DNA of 64,000 nt from CAYFKJ01 sp964528595 (lineage in GTDB: Bacteria; Pseudomonadota; Alphaproteobacteria; UBA2966), in NCBI GenBank assembly GCA_964528595.1, contig CAZGTM010000016.1, positions 5,937 through 69,936 of the forward strand, read 5' to 3'. This document shows positions 40,090 to 47,084 of the stretch, piece after piece. The position numbers were made by a program, and so were the translations under genes. The notes beneath the pieces were generated by a model. That model saw only the letters and a program-made list of their open reading frames with translations. It was not told the DNA's origin and ran no database searches. Positions within the stretch are counted from its first letter, which is position 1, and the number at the start of each line of letters is the position of its first letter.

Positions 40090-41501
40090 GCCGCGCCGCC
40101 CTCCTCCTTGAAGAAATGGGCAATCGCATTGGCGTAGTACTGCATGATGGGCAGTTCGCCCGGCTTGACCCGGAACAGGCCGTCCTTTTCCTCGACCAGA
40201 TGCCTGAGCGTTAGCATCCTCAGGCCCACCGACAAGGCATAGTCGGCATCGGCGTGGGGAACGTAGACCTGCGCCCCGATGGCCTCCAGTTGGGTGATCA
40301 AGGCATGGGCCGCAACTTTCAGATCAAGCTCGCTGATAGCGTCTTCCGGCCGCGCCGCGAACACCGTGGCCACCAGCGACACCGGCAGCACCGGCACGAC
40401 GTGCCCGACCCGGTCCATGAGGTGCTTGCCCAAGGCTTCGATGCGGTCCCGGTGCGCCTCGCCGACCCGGTCGGCATCGTCGGCCAGCCAGGCGCGGGCC
40501 GACACCGGCGCGCCGAAATTGACGCAGGCATAACCGAAGCGGTACCACTTGCGTCTGGCCATCAGGGCGAAATTGTGGCCGATGAAACCGAAGGTCTTTT
40601 TGAGCGCGAAACCGGTGGTGCGCCGCTCGGCGTCGCCGTCCAAGGTGCGCACCAGTGAGCGGTCCTCGAAGACCCGGTCGTAGTTGATGCCGACGGGCAC
40701 GAAGACGATGTCCTTGGCGCCGTCGGTATCCAGCGCTTTCAGCATGTAGTTCAGCAGGCCCAGACGCGGCGGCCTGAGATATCCGTCCTTGCTGAGGCCG
40801 CCTTCGGGATAGACCGCCTGCACCACGCCCGCCGCCGTGGCCATGGCGACGTAGCGCTCCAGTACCCGGCGGTAGAGCTGATCGCCCGAATTCCGCCGCA
40901 CGAAATAGGCGCCCAGCGATCGGATCAGCGCCTGCAGCGGCCAGATCCGCGCCCATTCGCCGACGGCATAGGACAACGCGGTGCGCGAGGCCGCGAGATA
41001 GGCGACCAGGACGTAATCCATGTTGGAGCGGTGGTTCATGACGAACACGACGCTGGCTTCCGGGTCGACCGCCGCCAAGCCTTCCTCGTCGGCATAGCCG
41101 AGACGCACGCGATAAAGCCACTCGGCGACGCGACGCGCCGCCCAGGCGCCGACGCGGAAGTAAACGTAGGCGTTGAAGGCCGGCACGATTTCGCGGGCGT
41201 GACGCGCAACCTCCGCCATCAAGACTTCCCTCGGGGTGTTTTCGGCGGCGCTTTTCTCCTCGACCGCCTGCATGACGTCGGCATCGTAGGTCAGCCGGTC
41301 GATCAGGACCTCGCGGCGCGTCAGCTTGAAGGATTGGATCTTGAGGTCGAGCCGGGTGTTGAGTTCCTCGACCGCACGCGACACGCGGCGGCGCAGGAAC
41401 CAGCGCGCGCTGGGCAACAGAAAGCGGTCGAGCACGGCCAGGGCCGCCAGCAACACCACCAATCCCGCCACCCACAACGGGATGGCAATCATTTCATTCA
41501 T
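40086..41501 (-). CDS. PlsB-like glycerol-3-phosphate acyltransferase
   Basis: A 471-residue membrane acyltransferase. One helix is at residues ~5-25 (LWVAGLVVLLAALAVL); motif I is VMNHRSNMDYVL (HX4D variant), motif III is VYPEGGLSKDGYLRPP and motif IV-like FVPVGINYDRV follows. The order matches PlsB-type sn-glycerol-3-phosphate acyltransferases, but the protein is much shorter than the ~800-residue enteric PlsB, lacking most of the N- and C-terminal regions. It likely acylates glycerol phosphate or a related acceptor. A REPIN-like repeat lies directly upstream. Confidence 0.8.
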   Translation of the reverse strand: MNEMIAIPLWVAGLVVLLAALAVLDRFLLPSARWFLRRRVSRAVEELNTRLDLKIQSFKLTRREVLIDRLTYDADVMQAVEEKSAAENTPREVLMAEVARHAREIVPAFNAYVYFRVGAWAARRVAEWLYRVRLGYADEEGLAAVDPEASVVFVMNHRSNMDYVLVAYLAASRTALSYAVGEWARIWPLQALIRSLGAYFVRRNSGDQLYRRVLERYVAMATAAGVVQAVYPEGGLSKDGYLRPPRLGLLNYMLKALDTDGAKDIVFVPVGINYDRVFEDRSLVRTLDGDAERRTTGFALKKTFGFIGHNFALMARRKWYRFGYACVNFGAPVSARAWLADDADRVGEAHRDRIEALGKHLMDRVGHVVPVLPVSLVATVFAARPEDAISELDLKVAAHALITQLEAIGAQVYVPHADADYALSVGLRMLTLRHLVEEKDGLFRVKPGELPIMQYYANAIAHFFKEEGGAA

Positions 41502-41514
41502 CGGCGCCTCCGCG

Positions 41515-41622
41515 AATTAAATGGTGACAGGTACGAATTAATCGCCATTCAGAGCTTACCGATCAAGCAAATGGCGTGCGATTAATTCGTACCTGTCACC
41601 ATTTAATTCCACCATTTAATTC
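41515..41622. repeat. REPIN-like long inverted repeat with tandem 13-mer
   Basis: The left arm (41515-41549) and right arm (41570-41608) are near-perfect inverted copies of about 35 bp with a 4-nt bulge, separated by a 20-bp spacer. The core reads GGTGACAGGTACGAATTAAT. The outer 13-mer CACCATTTAATTC is repeated in tandem at 41597-41609 and 41610-41622. The element is AT-richer than its surroundings and resembles REP doublets mobilised by RAYT transposases; no transposase is in the window. It reaches into the last codons and stop of prfB. Confidence 0.75.
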
Positions 41623-42729
41623 GAGCCCTCACCGCCCAAACGCTGGGCCAGCGCCGCCGCCATGAAGTCGTCGAGGTCACCGTCCAGCACCGCGCTTGTG
41701 TTGCTGGTTTCCACGCCGGTGCGCAGGTCCTTGACCATCTGGTAGGGCTGCAGCACGTAGGAACGGATCTGATGGCCCCAGCCGATATCGGTCTTGGCGT
41801 CCTGCTTGGCCTGGGCTTCCTCCTCGCGGCGCTGTAGTTCCGCCTCGTAAAGGCGCGCTTTCAGCATGCTCATGGCGGCCGCTCGATTTTTATGCTGGGA
41901 GCGGTCGTTTTGGCACTGCACGACGATACCCGTGGGCAAATGCGTCATGCGCACCGCCGAATCGGTCTTGTTGACGTGCTGGCCGCCGGCGCCCGACGCC
42001 CGGTAGGTGTCGACGCGCAGGTCGCTGTCGCTGATCTCGATCTCGATGGCGTCGTCGATCACCGGGTAGACACCGACGCTGGCGAAGCTGGTGTGCCGGC
42101 GCGCCGACGAATCGAACGGCGAGATGCGCACCAGGCGATGGACGCCAACCTCCGTCTTCATCCAGCCGTAGGCGTTGTCGCCGCCGACCTTAAGCGTGGC
42201 CGACTTGATGCCGGCCTCCTCGCCGGGGCTTTCCTCCAGCCATTCGACCTTGTAGCCATGCGCCTCGGCCCAGCGCACGTACATCCTGAGCAGCATTTCG
42301 GCCCAGTCCTGGGATTCTGTACCGCCCGCGCCGGCGTGGACCTCGAGATAGGTGTCGTTGCTGTCGGCCTCACCCGAAAGCAGGCTTTCGATGCGGCTCT
42401 TGGCGGCGATCTTGGCCATGCCTTCGATGGCGGCCTCGGCCTCCGCGACGACTTCCTCGTCGCCCTCGGCCTCGCCCATTTCGATCAGTTCGAGATTGTC
42501 CTCAAGCCCGCTTTCGAGCTCCAGCACCGCCTTGATCTGATTGTCGAGCCGGGTGCGCTCGCGCATGGTTTTCTGCGCCTTTTCGGGATCGTCCCAGAGC
42601 GTGGGGTCTTCCGCCTGGGCGTTCAGTTCCTCCAGCCGGACCAGCGCCGTCTCCCAGTCAAAGACGCCTCCTCAGCAGTTCCAGCGACTGCCTGATGTCT
42701 TCGGATATGGATATGATCTCGGCCTTCAA
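41616..42729 (-). CDS. prfB: Peptide chain release factor 2, with programmed +1 frameshift
   Basis: About 370 residues made from two frames: 42729-42661 (23 codons, TTG start, KAEIISISEDIRQSLELLRR) and, after a +1 shift at CTT-TGA-C, 42659-41616. RF2 reads UGA and UAA; the codon-recognition tripeptide is in RISPFDSSARRH and the GGQ hydrolysis motif in ASGAGGQHVNKTDS. An in-frame ATG at 42753 is the alternative start. An ATG at 42566 gives an uninterrupted frame but would remove the conserved N-terminus. The stop TAA is inside the REPIN-like repeat. It follows PBP1A after 85 bases on the same strand. Confidence 0.95.
42657..42672 (-). promoter_or_regulatory. RF2 programmed +1 frameshift site
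   Basis: On the minus strand AGGAGG-CGT-CTT-TGA-C matches the classic prfB site: an internal Shine-Dalgarno-like hexamer three bases before a slippery CUU and an in-frame UGA followed by C. Low RF2 makes the ribosome pause and slip, giving autoregulation. Confidence 0.93.
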
Positions 42730-42814
42730 CGCCCTACTCCCAACCAATAGCATTTTCGTGCGGCGAGACGGTACTTGCGCGCCGCTTGAGCGTCAATCGA
42801 AATGGAGGCTGATT

Positions 42815-45223
42815 TCAGTACAAGCCGCCGGTTCCCGATACCGCACTTCCCGCGCCACCCGTGACGGCGGTTTCGGAGCCGTCGAGGACAGGGGCGCCCT
42901 TGGTGGGTTCGGTGCCGGGGCGGAAGGCTTCCAGGATGACCTTCTTGTCCCACGGCGCGGCCGGCAGGCCGGTCGAGGCGTTGACGCGCACCAGGCGGAT
43001 GCCGGGGGGCACGCGGAACGGGATGGCGGGTTGCTCCGCCAGGGCCCGGGCGGCGAAGTCGCGGAAGATGGGCGCGGCGACGGACGCGCCCTGCTCCCTG
43101 GGCCCCAGGCTCTTCGGTTTATCGAAACCGGCATAGACGCCGATAGCCAGATCGGGCGAAAAGCCCATGAACCAGGTATCGAGAGCCTGATTGGTCGTCC
43201 CGGTCTTGCCGGCCAGCGGTTTGCCCACGGCCCTGACGCGCCGGCCGGTGCCGCGTTCGACCACCCCTTCCAGCATGGAGACCACCTGGTACGCGGTCTG
43301 GGGTTCGATGACCGCGCGGCGGATGTCGTCGATGACCGGCGGCTTTTGGCCCAGCCAGCGGGTGCTGCGGCAATCGTCGCAGGGCCGCGGGTCATGGCGG
43401 AACACCGTACGGCCGCGCCGGTCCTGGATGCGGTCGATCAGCGTCGGATTGATTTCCTTGCCGCCGTTGACCAGCATGGCGTAGGCCGTGGTGAGCTGCA
43501 TCAATGTGGTCTCGCCGGCGCCCAGGGACATCGAGAGGATCTCCGGCATGTTGTCGGTGATGCCGAAACGGCGGGCGTAATCGGCCACGACTTCCATGCC
43601 GATAAACTGCGCCAGACGCACCGTCATTAGGTTACGTGATTTCTCAATACCGAGCCGTAAGGTACTGGGACCATAGAATTTTTTGGTATAGTTAGCGGGC
43701 TTCCATTTGGGCAGGCCGGCTCCCTGGTCCATCACGAACGGGGCGTCCAGGACGAGACTGGCCGGGGTAAATCCGTGCTCCAGGGCGGCGGCGTAAACGA
43801 ACGGTTTGAAGGCCGACCCGGGCTGCCGCTTGGCCTGGGTCGCCCGGTTGAATTCGCTGCCCGCATAATCGAAGCCGCCGACCATGGCCAGGACGCGCCC
43901 GGTGTGGGGATCCATGGCGACGATGCCGCCTTCGATCTCGGGTATTTGCTTGAGGTGGTAGACCCCGATCGTGCGTTCCTTGTCGGACGCCACCGGGACG
44001 ACGTCGCCCACGGCCAAAACGTCAACCGGCGCCTTGGGCTTGGCGCCGACCCGCTGGCCTTTTCGCCAGGGCCGCGCCCAGGACATGCCGGCCATGGGAA
44101 TGAAGCCGCGCGCGCCGCTGGCGAAGCCGATTTCGGCGCCGGTTTCGAGCACCGACAGCACGACCGCCATTTTCCAGCCGCCGAGCCGGCCCGGCGGTTT
44201 GATCGCCGTCAGCGTTTCGGCCCAGTCGTGGCCGACTTCGAAGCTGGTAATGGCGCCGCGCCAGCCATGGCGGCGGTCGTAGGCCTCGATACCGTCGCGC
44301 AGGACTTCCTGGGCGATCTCCTGCAGCCGGGGATCGAGCGTGGTGCGCACCGACAATCCGCCTTCATAGAGGCCGTTCTCCCCGTATTTCTTGATGAGCT
44401 GCCGCCTCACCTCTTCAGTGAAGTAATCGGCCGACACGAACTCCGTCGCCGTGCGGCGGCGGATGTTGAGCGGCAGCGCCCGCGCCCAGGATGCCTCGCG
44501 CGGCGTCACAAAGTCTTCGATCAACATGCGCTCGATCACCCAGTTGCGCCGTGCCAGGGCGGCCTCGGGCCGGCGCACCGGGTGGTAGTTGTTGGGCGCC
44601 TTGGGCAGGGCCGCCAAATACGCCACCTCGGCCAGGGACAACTCGTCCATGGGCTTGTCGAAATAGTTGAGGGCCGCGGCGGCAACGCCGTACGAGCCGA
44701 AGCCGAGGTAGATCTCGTTGAGGTAAAGCTCGAGGATGCGGTCCTTGGTGAAGGCGCGTTCGATGCGGAAAGCCAGGATGGCTTCCTTGATTTTGCGCTC
44801 GATCGAGACCTCGTTTGTGAGCAGGAAGTTCTTGGCCACCTGCTGGGTGATGGTCGAGGCGCCGACGGGGCGGCGGTTGCGCGCGATATTTATCAGGTTG
44901 GTGACGGCGGCGCGCACGATGCTGAGAAAATCGACGCCGGAGTGGGTGTAGAAGTTCTTGTCTTCGGCCGCCAGGAAGGCGTTGATAACCCGGCGCGGAA
45001 TGGCCCCGATGGGTACGAACACGCGCTTCTCGGTGGCGTACTCCACCAGCAGGCGCCCATCACCGGCATGAACCCGTGTCACTGTCGGCGGTTCGTAATG
45101 GGCCAGCTGCTGGTAGTCCGGCAGTCCCCGGCCGTAGTGATAGAGTCCCCAAACGACGCCGCCGGCCAGCGATATGCCAACCAGCACCATCGTTCCGAAC
45201 AGAGCCGCGAAAATCCTTGTCAT
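42815..45223 (-). CDS. mrcA: Penicillin-binding protein 1A (class A, bifunctional)
   Basis: An 802-residue bitopic enzyme. The membrane anchor is at residues ~5-27; the GT51 glycosyltransferase has LAAEDKNFYTHSGVDFLSI and ASTITQQVAKNFLL; the transpeptidase has SxxK in GSAFKPFVYAA, SxN in EKSRNLMTV and KTG in LAGKTGTTNQAL. An OB-like insertion lies between the two domains (VLETGAEIGFASGARGFIP). It builds and crosslinks peptidoglycan. It lies between amiC and prfB, a block conserved in alphaproteobacteria. Confidence 0.94.
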   Translation of the reverse strand: MTRIFAALFGTMVLVGISLAGGVVWGLYHYGRGLPDYQQLAHYEPPTVTRVHAGDGRLLVEYATEKRVFVPIGAIPRRVINAFLAAEDKNFYTHSGVDFLSIVRAAVTNLINIARNRRPVGASTITQQVAKNFLLTNEVSIERKIKEAILAFRIERAFTKDRILELYLNEIYLGFGSYGVAAAALNYFDKPMDELSLAEVAYLAALPKAPNNYHPVRRPEAALARRNWVIERMLIEDFVTPREASWARALPLNIRRRTATEFVSADYFTEEVRRQLIKKYGENGLYEGGLSVRTTLDPRLQEIAQEVLRDGIEAYDRRHGWRGAITSFEVGHDWAETLTAIKPPGRLGGWKMAVVLSVLETGAEIGFASGARGFIPMAGMSWARPWRKGQRVGAKPKAPVDVLAVGDVVPVASDKERTIGVYHLKQIPEIEGGIVAMDPHTGRVLAMVGGFDYAGSEFNRATQAKRQPGSAFKPFVYAAALEHGFTPASLVLDAPFVMDQGAGLPKWKPANYTKKFYGPSTLRLGIEKSRNLMTVRLAQFIGMEVVADYARRFGITDNMPEILSMSLGAGETTLMQLTTAYAMLVNGGKEINPTLIDRIQDRRGRTVFRHDPRPCDDCRSTRWLGQKPPVIDDIRRAVIEPQTAYQVVSMLEGVVERGTGRRVRAVGKPLAGKTGTTNQALDTWFMGFSPDLAIGVYAGFDKPKSLGPREQGASVAAPIFRDFAARALAEQPAIPFRVPPGIRLVRVNASTGLPAAPWDKKVILEAFRPGTEPTKGAPVLDGSETAVTGGAGSAVSGTGGLY

Positions 45224-45341
45224 GCCGCCGCGCCCATCATTTTTACAATCTCGGATGGTTCCGCAAGCTTACCCGTAAAAGACAAATGTGGCCGAGATGT
45301 GACCAAAAGGCCGAATAGTTGCCGGTCCCCGTGCGGGGCAC

Positions 45342-46574
45342 TCACTTCGCGCCTTTCTGAAAATACTTGTCGATGGCGGTGACCAGTGCCGCGACGAGTT
45401 TGGCCCGCCGCTTTGGCGAAGTCAGCATCCGTTCATCCTCGGCATTCGACAGATAGCCCATCTCCACCAAAACGGACGGCACATCCGGCGCCTTGAGAAC
45501 CGCGAAGCCGGCAAAGCGGTGGCTGCGGCGCAGCACCTTGACGCCGTCGGCCAGCTTGTTGACCGCAATGTTGGCGAAGGTGGCGGAGAGGTTCATGGTT
45601 TCGCGCTGGGCAAGATCGATCAGGATGTTGGCGACGTCCTCGCTTTGTTCGCCGAAATCCATGCCGGCGATGATGTCCGCCTTATTTTCCTTCCGCGCCA
45701 GGGCGGCGGCTTCCTTGTCCGACGCCCGCTCCGACAGGGTGTAGACGCTCGCCCCTCGGACGTTGCGCTTTGAGATACTGTCCGCGTGCAGGGAGATGAA
45801 CAAGTCGCCGCGGGCCGACCGGCCTTTGGCGACGCGGTTGCGCAGGCGCACGAAGACGTCCCTTCCGCGCGTTAAGATAACCTTGTAACGCTTTGTTTTT
45901 AAAAGTTTATCCCGCAACTCTTTAGCGACGCCGAGGGTCACGTTCTTTTCATACACCCCGTGCAAGCCAATAGTTCCGGGGTCGACCCCGCCGTGACCCG
46001 GATCGATAACGATGACCGGTTTCGGGTTGGGCTTTTGGGCTGGTTTGGGCGGCGTGAACAGCACCTTCGGTTTGTGCGTCGGCTTGCCCGTGCTGCGTTT
46101 GAATTGACTGCCGGCGACGCCGGCCAGGTCAATCACCAGACGATGTCCCGATCCGCCGCGCGGCGGTAGGGAAAATGCCCGGTGAACCTTCGCCGGACCC
46201 GTCAGGTCTACGACGACGCGCGATGTGCCCGCCGAAAACAAGCCGAACCGCATGCCCTTGATGAGTCCCTGATTGCGCATGACATCCGGCGCGACCTGCC
46301 AAGTCACCTCGTTCATGTCAACGACGGCGCGGTAAGGATTGTCGAGCAGGAAAACCTGGAATCCGACGCCTTCCGTCATGTCCAGGACAATGCGCGTCAT
46401 GTCGGCATGAACGCCGGTACGCACGCCTGTGACGACCGGCGCGGCATGGCTTTGCCCTACCGCCGATAAACTGGAAATGAGGAAGCCGAGGCCAAAATAG
46501 ATCAGCGTCCCGATGGCCAGGATGATTTTGCGCAGCACTGGGGTAAAGCCCTGTTCAAGAACACTGGGCAACAT
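45342..46574 (-). CDS. amiC: N-acetylmuramoyl-L-alanine amidase with AMIN domain
   Basis: A 410-residue periplasmic amidase. The N-terminal hydrophobic stretch (KIILAIGTLIYFGLGFLIS, residues ~15-35) is a signal or anchor; the AMIN domain follows (TRIVLDMTEGVGFQVFLLD) and residues ~190-405 are Amidase_3. Zinc and catalytic residues are visible in VIDPGHGGVDPGTIG, ISLHADSISK and VLVEMGYLSN. A Pro/Lys-rich linker (TGKPTHKPKVLFTPPKPAQ) joins the domains. It is divergent from rne and upstream of PBP1A on the same strand. Confidence 0.93.
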   Translation of the reverse strand: MLPSVLEQGFTPVLRKIILAIGTLIYFGLGFLISSLSAVGQSHAAPVVTGVRTGVHADMTRIVLDMTEGVGFQVFLLDNPYRAVVDMNEVTWQVAPDVMRNQGLIKGMRFGLFSAGTSRVVVDLTGPAKVHRAFSLPPRGGSGHRLVIDLAGVAGSQFKRSTGKPTHKPKVLFTPPKPAQKPNPKPVIVIDPGHGGVDPGTIGLHGVYEKNVTLGVAKELRDKLLKTKRYKVILTRGRDVFVRLRNRVAKGRSARGDLFISLHADSISKRNVRGASVYTLSERASDKEAAALARKENKADIIAGMDFGEQSEDVANILIDLAQRETMNLSATFANIAVNKLADGVKVLRRSHRFAGFAVLKAPDVPSVLVEMGYLSNAEDERMLTSPKRRAKLVAALVTAIDKYFQKGAK

Positions 46575-47084
46575 ATGGTATATTCTCCGCTCCCTCGCAC
46601 TAGATATAATGCGAATTCGGGTAGGGACGCAATGGACAACACGTCAATACCCGCAAATCACGCCACGGGCGAATTCGTTTGTCTTCGGCACGGTACTAAG
46701 ACTATGATGCCGATGCGAATCTCTGTGGTCAGCTAATTCCCCTCATTTCGGGTGTTGGCGGCGCGGTATCCGAAGACCGGACCGCAGAAACAGGACGAAG
46801 GGGGCCGTCCCAAACCGTTTCTTAAAATACTCGGTAAGGGGTAACCGGCACTACCGCTTTTCTGTTTCGGCGAGTTCCATTCGGCCATCAGCGCCCAAGA
46901 CGGTGCAGAGTTATGTTGAAACTGCGAGACAGGACCCCGGCAAACCGCGATGCGGTTGTCGGCGTCGGCGCCAACCATGAAGAAGTTGTTGGAGCCGGCC
47001 AGGTGAACCGATCTCGCCCATATATGAGCGGCGGCATTCCGCCTGTTATTCGCGCAGGAGGTCGGCCGTCCGAAGGTTAATATT
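46575..47084 (+). promoter_or_regulatory. Long leader and promoter region of rne
   Basis: This 510-bp gap has no convincing gene on either strand. A perfect -10 hexamer TATAAT lies at 46605-46610 with only a weak -35, which would give a leader of about 470 nt. Within it, a short stem AACCGC-GAT-GCGGTT near 46946-46960 extends outward with CCG/CGG pairs. AGGAGG lies 26 bases and GAAGG about 8 bases before the ATG; the latter is the probable ribosome-binding site. A long structured rne leader fits the autoregulation known for E. coli RNase E; the mechanism here is inferred. Confidence 0.5.

Noticed and set aside
42566..42566. Internal ATG as the prfB start
   Set aside because: It would drop the conserved N-terminal region; the frameshift site upstream is textbook.
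42695..43630. 311-codon open frame on the plus strand
   Set aside because: It is antisense to PBP1A and the prfB upstream region, with no ribosome-binding site or conserved sequence.
43775..45382. 535-codon open frame on the plus strand
   Set aside because: It is antisense to PBP1A, whose transglycosylase and transpeptidase motifs are complete.
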